Shown here piece by piece: positions 15,761 through 24,797 of a stretch of 64,000 nt of DNA. Location: positions 6,014,001 to 6,078,000 of the forward strand of contig NZ_FMIC01000002.1 of the NCBI RefSeq assembly GCF_900091625.1, given 5' to 3'. Every line of letters starts with the position of its first letter. The first letter of the stretch is position 1. Under the pieces are notes generated by a model. That model was given only the letters and a program-made list of their open reading frames with translations. It did no database searches and was not told the DNA's origin. The translations under genes were made by a program, and so were the position numbers. The stretch comes from Micromonospora peucetia. Its GTDB lineage: Bacteria > Actinomycetota > Actinomycetes > Mycobacteriales > Micromonosporaceae.

Positions 15761-17398
15761 TCAGGAGGCGTCAGGCGTCGTAGCGGTCGGTGGTGCGGTG
15801 GCGATCACGAGGGCGCGCAGCTCCGGAGCCATCGTGGCTTCGGGGGGTTCGCGACGCAACTCGCGCAGCAGCCCGACGACCATGCCGACCATCACGAACA
15901 GGAACGGCAACGCGGCGAGGATGGTCAGCGACTGCAGGGCGGACAGCCCGCCGGCGAGCAGCAGCACCGCGGCCACCAGGCCGGTCAGCACACCCCACAT
16001 CGAGACCAGCCAGGTCTTCGGCTCCAGGTTGCCGCGTGAGGAGAGCGTGCCCATCACCACCGAGGCGGCGTCGGCGCCGCTGACGAAGAAGAGCCCCACC
16101 AGCACCATCACCAGGATCGCGGTGACGGTGAAGAACGGGAACTCCCGCAGGACCGCGAAGAGCGCCGCCTCCGGGCTCTCCTTCACCGCGGCCGACAGGT
16201 CGGTGCCGTTGAGTTGCAGGTCGATGGCGGTTCCGCCGAACACCGAGAACCAGACGATGCTGACGAGGCTCGGGATGGCCACCACACCGAGGACGAACTG
16301 CCGGATGGTGCGGCCCTTGGAGATGCGGGCGATGAAGGCGCCGACGAACGGGGTCCAGGAGATCCACCAGGCCCAGTAGAAGATGGTCCAGCCGGCCATC
16401 CACTGCTCGCCGCCGAAGGCGCCGGTACGGAAGCTCATCGGGACGAGGTCGAAGAGGTACCCGCCGGTCGACGCGGTGAGCGTGTTGAGGATGAAGACCG
16501 TCGGGCCCACCACGAGCAGGAAGAACATCAGCGCCACCGCGAGCACCATGTTGGTGTTCGAGAGGAACTGGATGCCCCGCTTGACGCCCGTGACGGCGGA
16601 AACCACGAACGCCACGGTGAGCACCGCGATGATGCCGATCGCCAGTGGGGTGGACGTCGGTACGTCCCAGAGGTTCGTCAGGCCGCTGTTGATCTGGAGT
16701 GCGCCCAGACCGAGGGAGACGGCCGATCCGAACAGCGTCGCGAAGATCGCGAAGATGTCGATGGCCCTGCCTGGTCCCCGGTCGGCGCGCTCCCCGATGA
16801 GCGGGAAGAAGGCGCTGCTGATCAGGCTGCGCCGGCCCTTGCGGAAGGTGAAGTAGGCCAGCGTCAGCCCCACCACGGCATAGATCGCCCACGGGTGCAG
16901 CGCCCAGTGGAAGAAGGAGTACTCCATGGCCTCCCGCGCGGCCTGCTGGGAGTTCGCCTCGTTGAGGCCGCGCGGCGGGGTTCCCAGGTGGGACAGCGGC
17001 TCGGCGGCGCCCCAGAACATCAGGCCGATGCCCATGCCGGCGCTGAACATCATCGCCACCCAGGAGACGGTGGAGAACTCGGGCTTGTCGTCGTCGCGGC
17101 CGAGCTTGATCCGGCCGTACCGGCTGAGCGCCAGCCAGATCGACAGCACCACGAAGCCGGCGCTGGCCAGCACGAAGACCCAGCCGAACGACCGGGCCAC
17201 CCAGTCGAGCGCGGTGCCGGTGACCGAGGCCAGGTTGTCGGTGGCCACGATGCCCCACCCGACGAAGAGCACGGACACCGCGGCGGCGACGCCCAGCACC
17301 GTCCGGTCGATGCCCTGCGGACGGCGCTCCGGCTGGGGTGACACCTCGCCCGGCGGGGAGTTGTCGTCGGTTGCCGGACCTGCGGCAGACACGGTCAT
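15761..17398 (-). CDS. BCCT family glycine betaine/choline transporter
   Basis: This 545-residue membrane protein has 12 predicted helices and the BCCT signatures: GMGIGLMFWGAAEPLSH for the glycine-rich stretch in TM3, and FYWAWWISWTPFVGAFIARI for the Trp-rich substrate and Na+ coupling region of TM8. It should import compatible solutes such as glycine betaine, driven by Na+, for osmotic protection. N- and C-terminal cytosolic tails are present, the latter short. The start ATG at 17398 follows GGAGG-like GTCCAC poorly; the first helix begins near residue 33. It is monocistronic. Confidence 0.95.
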   Translation of the reverse strand: MTVSAAGPATDDNSPPGEVSPQPERRPQGIDRTVLGVAAAVSVLFVGWGIVATDNLASVTGTALDWVARSFGWVFVLASAGFVVLSIWLALSRYGRIKLGRDDDKPEFSTVSWVAMMFSAGMGIGLMFWGAAEPLSHLGTPPRGLNEANSQQAAREAMEYSFFHWALHPWAIYAVVGLTLAYFTFRKGRRSLISSAFFPLIGERADRGPGRAIDIFAIFATLFGSAVSLGLGALQINSGLTNLWDVPTSTPLAIGIIAVLTVAFVVSAVTGVKRGIQFLSNTNMVLAVALMFFLLVVGPTVFILNTLTASTGGYLFDLVPMSFRTGAFGGEQWMAGWTIFYWAWWISWTPFVGAFIARISKGRTIRQFVLGVVAIPSLVSIVWFSVFGGTAIDLQLNGTDLSAAVKESPEAALFAVLREFPFFTVTAILVMVLVGLFFVSGADAASVVMGTLSSRGNLEPKTWLVSMWGVLTGLVAAVLLLAGGLSALQSLTILAALPFLFVMVGMVVGLLRELRREPPEATMAPELRALVIATAPPTATTPDAS

Positions 17399-17683
17399 GG
17401 TCTGTGGACCTCCGTGGGCTTACCGGCGCGCAGCCCGCGTTCGCGGCGGTGCACGCGCCGGTCGGCCCGCATCTCGGGTTGTCCCGCGACCCCTCTGGGC
17501 GTCCGGGAACTCGGAAAGTTGTCGCCGGCAGGGCTGACGTCGTCGGGCGAACGTGCGGAGTCCGCCGGAGCCGACTGTCACGGATGCCGGTGACGGTCGG
17601 CGACCACTTTCGGGGTCAATGGTGGAGGTGGCCCTGCGATCTCATGACAGTCCTGTGACAAAGCCGGATGTGTGACCGGCGGA

Positions 17684-18316
17684 TCACCAGCTCCCGTTCT
17701 CGTCGTGCCCCGACAGGTACGGCTTGCGTCCGTGCTCGGACCACCACCCGGCCGCGGCGCGGGCCCCGTCCGCCACCATCGCCGGAAGCTCCGCAGGCAC
17801 CCGCCAGCCGAACGGGAACGGGTGCTCCCGCACCTGGTCGGCGATGAAATCGATCATCGCCCGGTCGTCGGCCGGTTCAGCCCGCACCCGGGACGAGCCG
17901 CGCTCGGTCGAGGTGACGACCCAGCCGCCGTCGGACCGCCGCTCGGCGGTGAACCTCGGCTCGTGCTCCCAGGCGAACCGTTCCTCGCCCACCTCGACGT
18001 CGTCGAAGCGGGCGCCCCAGATGCGAGCGTCGCGCAGCAGCCGGACCAGCCCGGGTGGGCTCCAGTCGACGCCGAACCGGCTGACGAGCGCCACGCGCAG
18101 GACCGTTCGGCACGGGTAGGGACGCTCGCACTCGGCGCACGCCGCATCGGGGTCCCGGCGCGGTCCGTGCGGCGCGAGTGCCTGGCCGAGCAGGAACTGG
18201 TGCACCCCCACGGCCTCGCCCGGCCGCTTGAGCTGTGACAGGTGCAGCATGAGCAACTGGTGGAAACGGCGCGCGTCGTCGTGACCGGCGAAGGGTGGCA
18301 CGGGGATTCCTGACAT
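17684..18316 (-). CDS. Conserved hypothetical protein with a cysteine pair motif
   Basis: I do not recognise this 210-residue protein. It has an N-terminal segment with FHQLLMLHLSQLKRPGEAVG, a cysteine motif CAECERPYPC near residue 65 that recurs in actinobacterial proteins dealing with plant or site data and may bind metal, and a C-terminal half predicted as mixed alpha/beta. There is no signal peptide or membrane helix. The ATG at 18316 begins MSGIPVPPF; a longer upstream frame shows no conserved features. It is divergent from the serpin gene across 131 bp. Confidence 0.7.
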   Translation of the reverse strand: MSGIPVPPFAGHDDARRFHQLLMLHLSQLKRPGEAVGVHQFLLGQALAPHGPRRDPDAACAECERPYPCRTVLRVALVSRFGVDWSPPGLVRLLRDARIWGARFDDVEVGEERFAWEHEPRFTAERRSDGGWVVTSTERGSSRVRAEPADDRAMIDFIADQVREHPFPFGWRVPAELPAMVADGARAAAGWWSEHGRKPYLSGHDENGSW

Positions 18317-18447
18317 GACGACGACGATGGCACGCCCCTGTGCACGGGCCACCAGCCGGCTGCGGTGCCGCGCACCGGGCCGAACCGCCAAGCGGCGGAG
18401 CGACGGGTGGTGGTGACGGCGGCCCGCCGAGCGGGCACAGTGAGGCG

Positions 18448-19710
18448 GTGACGACCGACATCAGCGCCCCCGTGGCCCACTACGCCGACCGCCTGCACGC
18501 CATGATCGGCGACGGGCACCACGTCGCCTCCCCGCTGGGCGCGTGGCTGCTGCTGGCGCTTGCCGCGCCGGCCGCCACCGGCCGGACCCGCACGGCCCTT
18601 GAGGAGGTGCTCGGCACCGACGTATCGACCGCCGCGGAGAACGCTCGTGCCCTGCTGGCGGAGCCGCATCCGCTGGTGCGCTCGGCGACCGCGTTCTGGC
18701 ACCGGCCCGGAAGTGGGACCGCCGGGCTCGCCGGGTGGCAGGCGACCCTGCCTGGGCCGACCGCCACCGGGCCGCTGCCGGACCAGGCCCGGCTCGACGC
18801 GTGGGCCCGCGAGCACACGCTCGGTCTCATCGAGGCGTTCCCGCTGACGGTCACGCCGGAGGTGCTGCTGATCCTGGCGAGCGCCCTGGCCACCCGGATC
18901 TCGTGGGCGGAGCCGTTCGAGGTGGCGCCGGCCGACGCGCTCGGGTCCCACAGCGCCTGGGCCGGCGGGCTGAGCCGGGTGTTGCGCACCCCCGGGTACG
19001 GCCACCGGTGCTGGATCGCGGACACCGTGTGGGCCGACACCGTCGCCGTGCACGCCGCCCCGGCGCGTACCGCCGACGGTGCGGCCGGACTGCTGGTGGT
19101 CTCCGTCGCCGCGGCACCCGACGTGCCGGCCGGGTACGTCCTCGCGGCGGCCCACGAGATCGCGACGGCCGCCGCCAGAACGCCGGAGCGTGAGCTGCCG
19201 GCACAGCGACGGTCCCTCTTCCGCATCCCGCTGGGCGAAAGTCCGCTGTGGACGCTGCGTGAGGAGCCGACCTACACGTACGCGCCGGACGGCCGGGAGG
19301 AACGGGTCACCGCCGTACTGCCCTGCTGGTCGGCCCACAGCCGGCACGACCTGACCGCGCCCGGATTGGGCTTCTCCGCCGTCGCAGGGGTGTTCGGCGA
19401 GCTGCTGGACTCGCCGGGGCTCGGGTTCGAGGCGGCCCAGGCGGCGATGGCCCGCTACGGCCGGTACGGCTTCGAGGCAGCCGCCGTCACCGCCTTCGCC
19501 TCGGCGGCCAGCCTGCCGCCGGAGGGGGTGGCCCGGATCGCCGAGCTGCGCTTCGGCCACCCGTACGCCGTGGTGGCGGTCGCCACCGACGGCCGGGCCG
19601 GCGGCGGCGCGCCCGGCCCGTGGCACGGGGTGCCGGTCTTCTCCGCCTGGGTCGCCGCCCCGGAGGAACTGCCGGAGGCCGACGTCGCGGGCCGCTACGA
19701 CGACGAGTAG
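18448..19710 (+). CDS. Serpin family protein (serine protease inhibitor)
   Basis: This 420-residue protein aligns in outline with serpins: VASPLGAWLLLALAAPAATG near the start matches the SP-x-S-x-x-x-L-x-L-x-x-GA core, and LILASALATRISWAEPFE corresponds to the VNAIYFKGxWxxxF breach region. The C-terminal third has an FSAWVAAPEEL strand after a long variable region. Serpins are metastable protease inhibitors; no signal peptide is visible, so this one is probably cytosolic. The reactive loop sequence cannot be read confidently, so inhibition is not certain. The GTG start at 18448 has GAGG close upstream. Confidence 0.75.
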   Translation: MTTDISAPVAHYADRLHAMIGDGHHVASPLGAWLLLALAAPAATGRTRTALEEVLGTDVSTAAENARALLAEPHPLVRSATAFWHRPGSGTAGLAGWQATLPGPTATGPLPDQARLDAWAREHTLGLIEAFPLTVTPEVLLILASALATRISWAEPFEVAPADALGSHSAWAGGLSRVLRTPGYGHRCWIADTVWADTVAVHAAPARTADGAAGLLVVSVAAAPDVPAGYVLAAAHEIATAAARTPERELPAQRRSLFRIPLGESPLWTLREEPTYTYAPDGREERVTAVLPCWSAHSRHDLTAPGLGFSAVAGVFGELLDSPGLGFEAAQAAMARYGRYGFEAAAVTAFASAASLPPEGVARIAELRFGHPYAVVAVATDGRAGGGAPGPWHGVPVFSAWVAAPEELPEADVAGRYDDE

Positions 19711-19812
19711 CCCGGTGGAAGCTCGGCGGCGTCCACGTGCCGCCGGACCCCGAGCACGGGCCGGCCCGGCCAGCGTAGGGCCGCCGGGGTCGCGCCCGGG
19801 ACACGACCCGGA

Positions 19813-20748
19813 TCAGGGGGTGTGCGGTTCGGCCATCGCGACGGCGATCTTACGGGGGCCGGTGAACGGTTCCCGTCCGTGCGCGGCGGTCATGTTGTCC
19901 ACGACCAGCACGTCGTCGCGCTGGTAGTCGAAGCGGACGCTGGCCGCCCGGTAGGCGGACCGCAGGTGGTCCATGACGTCGGCGGGGATCTCGCCGCCGT
20001 CGCCGTAGTAGGTGTTGGCCGGCAGCCCCTCGGTGCCGAACATGGCCAGCAGCCCTTCCTGGAGGTCCTTGGCCAGGGTGCTCACGTGGAAGAACGTGGC
20101 GTGGTTGAACCAGCGCGGGGTGTCCGATCCGGGCCGGTGGTGCACGACGTCGCGTACCGCGCGGGTACGCAGCCCGTCGGCGCCCCGCCACTCCAGCTCG
20201 ATCCGGTTCGCCGTCGCGTACGCCTCGACCTCGGCACGGTCGTCGGTGCCGAACACGTGCTGCCATGGGGTGCCGAAGTCACCGTGGAAGTTGCGTACCA
20301 CCATCCACCGACGGTGGACGAACTCCTCGCGTACCGCCGGGTCGATCTCGGCGTACACGCGGCGGACGTCGGCGAGCGGGGTGGCGCCCTGCGTCTGCGG
20401 CGGGGTGATGCAGTAGAAGAACAGCGTCAGCGGCCAGCGGGCCTGGTACGAGTTCTCGTTGTGCAGGAAGATCTCCTCGTTCGACGGGTAGTCGGTGGAG
20501 GTGTAGACCCGACCGGCGATGGCGTGCCGGGGCGACGACCGCTCGGTGTAGACCAACGGCTCGCCGGACAGCGCCCGCACCGCCCGGTCGAAGCCCTCGA
20601 CGCCACCCACGTCGAACCCGCGGAAAAGCAGGCCGCCGTGCTCCACCAGGCTCGCGCGCAGTTCCACGCGGCGGGCGGCGATCAGCTCGGTCAGCTCGCG
20701 GCCGTCGTTCTCGACGACCATCGGCAACGTGGCGATCCGGTCACTCAT
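19813..20748 (-). CDS. TauD/TfdA-like Fe(II)/2-oxoglutarate dioxygenase (SyrP type)
   Basis: This 311-residue oxygenase has a metal-binding HNE triad part (His96-x-Glu98 in IFLHNENSYQ), the distal His290 in NMTAAHGREPF and Arg299 for 2-oxoglutarate. HxE, rather than HxD, and the conserved LLFRGFD and TDYPSNEEIF match SyrP-like enzymes that hydroxylate aspartyl or other residues in nonribosomal peptide pathways. The adjacent type II thioesterase, transcribed just before it, supports a link to carrier-protein chemistry. The start is ATG at 20748. No NRPS genes are in the window. Confidence 0.88.
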   Translation of the reverse strand: MSDRIATLPMVVENDGRELTELIAARRVELRASLVEHGGLLFRGFDVGGVEGFDRAVRALSGEPLVYTERSSPRHAIAGRVYTSTDYPSNEEIFLHNENSYQARWPLTLFFYCITPPQTQGATPLADVRRVYAEIDPAVREEFVHRRWMVVRNFHGDFGTPWQHVFGTDDRAEVEAYATANRIELEWRGADGLRTRAVRDVVHHRPGSDTPRWFNHATFFHVSTLAKDLQEGLLAMFGTEGLPANTYYGDGGEIPADVMDHLRSAYRAASVRFDYQRDDVLVVDNMTAAHGREPFTGPRKIAVAMAEPHTP

Positions 20749-20823
20749 GTTCTCACTCCTGCGTCGCTCGCCGTCGCCGGCGGGGGTGGCCGTGGGACGG
20801 CGGGGATGGCAGTGGCGGGCAGC

Positions 20824-21582
20824 TCACCCGTGGTGGCGGGGGGCCGCGTCGGTACGGGCCGAGATGAGGTCCGCCCGGATCGCGACGAGCAGGTCGGGCA
20901 GCCGTTCGTTGAGGAAGAAGTGCCCGCCGTCGATCTCGCGCAGGGTGAAGCCGGCGGCGCTGTGCTCCCGCCAGCCGGCGCTGGACTCCTGGCTGACGGT
21001 GGTGTCGCTGCGGCCACTGAACGCCACGATCGGCATCGGCAGCGGCTCCTCGGGGGTGTAGCGGTAGTCGTCCACCCGACCGAAGTCGGCGCGCAGCAGG
21101 GGTAGCAGCAGTTCGACCAGCTCGGGGTACTCCAGCAGCGTGGCCGGCAGCCCGCCGCCAGCCTCGAGGCGACGCAGCAGCTCGTCGTCGTCCACCCGGG
21201 ACAGCCCGTCGAAGTGGCTGGCCCCGACGATGTGCGGTGCGCGGGCGCCACCGACGTAGAGCCGCAACGGCAGTGGACGTCCCGCGCGGCGCAGCTCGCG
21301 GACGACCTCGAAGCCGAGCCGGCCGCCCATCGAGTGGCCGTAGATCGCGTACGGGCCGCGGATCCGGTCGGCGATGGCGTACGCGACGTCGGCGACCTGG
21401 AACACCGGGTTCTCGCTGATCCGGTTCTCGCGGCCGGGCAGCTGCACCGGCAGCACCTCGACGTCGGGGCCGAGCCCGTCCTGCCAGCGCCGGAAGACGC
21501 TCGCGCCTCCGCCCGCGTACGGCAGGCAGAACAGTTGGACCGGCGCCAGGTGCCGGTCGCCGGCGGAAAGGAACCAGGTCAC
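20824..21582 (-). CDS. Type II thioesterase
   Basis: This 252-residue alpha/beta hydrolase matches proofreading thioesterases of NRPS/PKS pathways: FCLPYAGGGASVFRRW at the N-terminus, the nucleophile elbow YGHSMGGRLGFE with Ser84, an Asp in FSGRSDTTVS and a His in DGGHFFL. It removes stalled or wrong acyl groups from carrier proteins. The GTG start at 21582 has AAAGG upstream. The dioxygenase gene begins 75 bp after its stop on the same strand, forming a two-gene unit without a visible synthetase. Confidence 0.92.
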   Translation of the reverse strand: MTWFLSAGDRHLAPVQLFCLPYAGGGASVFRRWQDGLGPDVEVLPVQLPGRENRISENPVFQVADVAYAIADRIRGPYAIYGHSMGGRLGFEVVRELRRAGRPLPLRLYVGGARAPHIVGASHFDGLSRVDDDELLRRLEAGGGLPATLLEYPELVELLLPLLRADFGRVDDYRYTPEEPLPMPIVAFSGRSDTTVSQESSAGWREHSAAGFTLREIDGGHFFLNERLPDLLVAIRADLISARTDAAPRHHG

Positions 21583-21835
21583 CGCGCGCCTTTCAGAGAG
21601 TCGGTCCAGTACCGCTGGCGCTGGAACGCTTGGATGGTCGGCCCGGTGTGCCGGACCGCGCCGTGGGGTGCGACGCCCTCCGGTCCCCGGTGGGTCGGCC
21701 GCGATCGGGCCGCTCGCGATGCTCCACGAGCGGCCTCATGAACTCCCTATAGATTCACAATGTGAGCATAGAACTCGATGCCCGATCGCGGAGATCCGCG
21801 TGACGCGCGGGCTTGGACGGTGACGGCGTGGCCGC

Positions 21836-22222
21836 TCAGACGTCGTCCGGCCGGGGGATCGGCTGGGTCATGCCGTCGAAGTCCCGGGGCAGCCGGGCGA
21901 CCATGTCGTGGAACTCGTCGACGGTGACCGCCTCCCGCAGGGTGGCGAAGACGGCGCCGGTTCCCGTTCGGGCGGTGGCCTCGTCCACCCCGGCCCGCTC
22001 CCCCACCCGACGCACGAAGTCCGCCGGGCCGAACGCGGTCGCCGGACCGTCGGCGCCGGGCCCCGCCAGGTAGCCGTCCAGTTCGTCGGGGAGATGACCG
22101 GCCGTACCGCCGCTCATCCGTTCCACCATGGTCTGCAACACGGCGCGGGCGATCGTGGCGGCCTGCGCGGCGGGCAGGCCGGCGTGGCGGGACACCGCGT
22201 CGACGAATAGGGGAAACCGCAC
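21836..22222 (-). CDS. DUF2267 domain-containing protein
   Basis: This 128-residue soluble protein fits DUF2267: FVDAVSRHAGLPAAQAATIA at the N-terminus, a repeated LPDELDGYL element, then FVRRVGERAGVDEATA and VARLPRDFDGM. The family has tandem HEAT-like or four-helix units and unknown function; members often sit near stress or membrane genes. The start is ATG at 22222, preceded by GGAGGCGCCC. It lies 41 bp from the remnant region and is separated from the thioesterase gene by a 253-bp AT-richer stretch. Confidence 0.88.
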   Translation of the reverse strand: MRFPLFVDAVSRHAGLPAAQAATIARAVLQTMVERMSGGTAGHLPDELDGYLAGPGADGPATAFGPADFVRRVGERAGVDEATARTGTGAVFATLREAVTVDEFHDMVARLPRDFDGMTQPIPRPDDV

Positions 22223-22289
22223 GGGCGCCTCCTGTCGTCACCGGCCCCGCGCATACCCGCCCCCGATGCCGGCAAACGAACTCCCCCCG

Positions 22290-22363
22290 GGGAGGTCGTC
22301 TGCCAACCGATCAGCCTGTCGAGCAGCAGCCGGGCGATCCCGCGTCCCCGGGCCGCCGGATCG
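22290..22363 (-). pseudogene. Fragment of a GNAT acetyltransferase gene
   Basis: On the minus strand this short stretch encodes VDPAARGRGIARLLLDRLIG, the acetyl-CoA binding motif (R-G-x-G-I/A) of GNAT acetyltransferases. No start, N-terminal half or C-terminus can be found around it. It abuts the arsenite-permease fragment on the other strand, so it is probably debris of an excised locus. Confidence 0.55.
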
Positions 22364-22365
22364 AC

Positions 22366-22593
22366 GTGCTGGCCAAGGTCCGCTACGACCGTCTCGACGC
22401 CGTCACCGGCGACCGGCGGCTGCTGGTCTCCTCGCTGGTGCTGAACTGGATCGTCGGGCCCACGCTGATGTTCGCCCTGGCCTGGATAGGGCTGGCCCGC
22501 CGCATGGCCGACCGCCTCCGTCCCGCGCTGAAGTCGCCGCCGAGCGGGAGCAGGAGGGAACTGCTGTTGCGGGAGCTGATCCCGGCCGGCTGA
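22366..22593 (+). pseudogene. Remnant of an ACR3-type arsenite efflux permease gene
   Basis: The frame reads LAKVRYDRLDAVTGDRRLLV, then SLVLNWIVGPTLMFALAWIG, matching the second and third helix region of ACR3 arsenite permeases. It then jumps to GLARRMADRL, which resembles the GLARCIAMV segment found farther along in the intact protein, and ends in unrelated sequence. The first helix and most of the protein (about 350 residues normally) are missing, so it is not functional. Confidence 0.6.
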
Positions 22594-22614
22594 CCGGGGG
22601 CGGCTCGGCGGAGC

Positions 22615-23982
22615 TCAGCCGGCCGGGTCGTCGGCGAGGACGTCGAGCAGCAGCGCGGCGGTCCAGCCGAACGCCGGCGAGCCGAGCCCGGCGCCGGTGT
22701 CGGGGTGGAAGTACTCGTGGCAGCCGGAGCGGGCCACCAGCTCGATCATCGAGTCGCGCAGGCCGGCGGCCAGGTCGGGGCGGCCGTGGCGCAGCAGCCC
22801 TCGGCGCACCAGCCAGTTGATGTTCATCCAGCTCGGCCCGCGCCAGTAGCGCAGCGGCTCGAAGTCCGGCGCGGTGCGGTCGTGGCTGGGCAGCGGCCGG
22901 TCCATCCGGGCGGCCAGCCCGAAACGCGCCGAGCAGGCCTCGGTGACCAGCGCCGACACCTGCCGGACGGGCAGGTCGGGCAGGATCAGCGGGGCAAGGC
23001 CGAGCACCGTCCGGGCCGGCACGAGGCGGTCGGTGCGCAGGTCCCGGGGGTGGAAGGTGCCGGTCGTCGGGTCGTACAGCCGGCGCACCAGGGCCTCGGT
23101 GACCCGCGCGGCGCGCTCCCGGTGCGGGCCGGGGTCGGCGCCGGCCAGCGGCGCGATCCGGGCGAGGGCGTGCTCCGCGGCGCCCATCGCCGCGTTGAAC
23201 AGCGGGCACTCCACCAGGAACGGGTGGCGGGTGGCGAGGTCCTCGTCGCGGTAGCGGCGCTCGCGGTAGGACGCCACGATCGCCACGTAGCGCGCGTAGT
23301 CGAGGTCCGTGGGGCGGTGCGCGGCGGCGGCGTGCGCGGTGTCGTGTCGGCGGTACGCGCGCATGACGGCCACGTCGGCGGGCACCGCCGCCATTGGCGC
23401 GTCCCAGGCGGGGCTGTTGTCCAGCCCGGACTCCCACGGGTGCACGACGCAGGCCAGCCCGCCCCCGCCGACGTCCCGGCAGGTGGCGAGGTAGCGCTGC
23501 TGGGCCACCAGCCGGGGATAGAGCCGGCACAGCGCCGCCCGCCCGGCCGCCGAGGGAAACCGCCGGTACGCCAGCCAGGCGGCGGGCGCGTGCACCGGCG
23601 GTTGGATCAGCCCGGAGGTGGCGGCGGCCGGTGCGCCCTCGGCGAGCGCCGAGTCCCAGAACTCGGGCCCCGGGAAGTACGAGCCGACGCGCAGCGCCGG
23701 GTTGAACACGATGTGCGGCACCCGCCCGTCGACCCACTGGGCCCGGAACAGGCTTGCCAGCTCACGCCAGGCGCGGTCGGGGCGGACGTGGGACCAGCCG
23801 ACCGCGATGAACGCCGAGTCCCAGCTCCACTGGTGCGGGTAGAGGGTGCGCGAGGGCACGGTGTGGTCGTGCTCCCAGTTGGCCTCGAGGGTGGCGACGG
23901 CGAGCCGGCGCAGGGCGGCGGCGTCCCGGGCTCCGCCCTGGGTGGTGCCGGCGGGCGGCCCGTCGGTGGTCCCGGTGCTCAT
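22615..23982 (-). CDS. GH63-like glycoside hydrolase
   Basis: This 455-residue (alpha/alpha)6 enzyme shows clan GH-G features: PHQWSWDSAFIAVGWSHV near residue 47, then RVPHIVFNPAL, WRGPSWMNINWLVRRGL near 370 and GCHEYFHPDTGAGLGS. These match bacterial GH63/MGH1-type mannosyl- or glucosyl-glycerate hydrolases and related trehalase-like enzymes. There is no signal peptide, so the substrate is cleaved inside the cell after uptake. The ATG at 23982 overlaps the stop of the isomerase gene by 4 bp. It ends the three-gene minus-strand operon that faces an ABC importer operon. Confidence 0.85.
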   Translation of the reverse strand: MSTGTTDGPPAGTTQGGARDAAALRRLAVATLEANWEHDHTVPSRTLYPHQWSWDSAFIAVGWSHVRPDRAWRELASLFRAQWVDGRVPHIVFNPALRVGSYFPGPEFWDSALAEGAPAAATSGLIQPPVHAPAAWLAYRRFPSAAGRAALCRLYPRLVAQQRYLATCRDVGGGGLACVVHPWESGLDNSPAWDAPMAAVPADVAVMRAYRRHDTAHAAAAHRPTDLDYARYVAIVASYRERRYRDEDLATRHPFLVECPLFNAAMGAAEHALARIAPLAGADPGPHRERAARVTEALVRRLYDPTTGTFHPRDLRTDRLVPARTVLGLAPLILPDLPVRQVSALVTEACSARFGLAARMDRPLPSHDRTAPDFEPLRYWRGPSWMNINWLVRRGLLRHGRPDLAAGLRDSMIELVARSGCHEYFHPDTGAGLGSPAFGWTAALLLDVLADDPAG

Positions 23983-24797
23983 GCCGCCGCCTGCCTTGGC
24001 AGCGCGTGCCGCAGCACGGTGGCGGCCTGGTGCAGGGCGCGTACGGGGTCGCCGCGCAGCCGGCACTCCAGCGCCAGCCAGCCCCGGTAGTCGATCTCCA
24101 GAAGGGTGCGCACCAGCGCCGGCCAGTCGAGGTGACCGGCGCCGGGCTGGAGCCGGTTGGAGTCGCTGACCTGCACATGACCGAGGTACGGCGCGGCGGC
24201 GCGCAGCGCCCGGTGCACGTCGTCCTCCTCGATGTTCATGTGGAACGTGTCCGCCACCACCCGCACGGAGGGCAGCCCGACGCTCGCGCAGAGGGCGACG
24301 GCGTCGTCGAGCCGGTTGACCATGTGGTCCTCGTACCGGTTGAGCGGTTCCAGGAAAAGGGTGACCCCCTCGGCGCGGGCGTGTTCCCCCAGCTCGCCCA
24401 GGGCGTCGACGAGCACCCGCCGGTCGCCGGCCGGGGAGCGGGGCGGCTCGAACGGAGGCAGCCGCCGGGAGAACATCCCCCACGCCGCCGGGGTCATCGC
24501 GCCGACGCCGCCGAGTTCGGCGATCACCGAGAGCTGGGAACGCAGGTTGCGCACCGCGTCGCGGGAGCGCTCGGGGTCGAAGTCGCCGATGAAGTGGTCC
24601 ATCTCCACGCAGACGGTGGGCATGACCACCCCGGCGGCGCGGGCCCGGCGCAGCTCGGGCAGCCGGCGGGCGAGGTCGAGGTCGCCCCGGCCGCGCAGCT
24701 CGACGGCGTCGTAGCCGAGCGCGGTGGCGAGCGCGTACTTCCGGATCAGGTCGGTGCCCGGCAGGAGTTGCTCCTGACAGGCCAGTGGAATCGTCAT
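23979..24797 (-). CDS. Sugar phosphate isomerase/epimerase (xylose isomerase-like TIM barrel)
   Basis: This 272-residue TIM barrel protein has AP-endonuclease family 2 features: ALGYDAVELRGRGDL, LFLEPLNRYEDHMVNR with the metal-binding Glu, VADTFHMNIEEDD with an Asp-His pair and HVQVSDSNRLQPGAGHLDW. Relatives isomerise or epimerise sugars or polyols with a divalent metal. Its start overlaps the dehydrogenase stop and its stop overlaps the glycosidase start, so all three are one operon. The substrate is presumably the sugar released by the glycosidase, which is an inference from context. Confidence 0.9.
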   Translation of the reverse strand: MTIPLACQEQLLPGTDLIRKYALATALGYDAVELRGRGDLDLARRLPELRRARAAGVVMPTVCVEMDHFIGDFDPERSRDAVRNLRSQLSVIAELGGVGAMTPAAWGMFSRRLPPFEPPRSPAGDRRVLVDALGELGEHARAEGVTLFLEPLNRYEDHMVNRLDDAVALCASVGLPSVRVVADTFHMNIEEDDVHRALRAAAPYLGHVQVSDSNRLQPGAGHLDWPALVRTLLEIDYRGWLALECRLRGDPVRALHQAATVLRHALPRQAAA

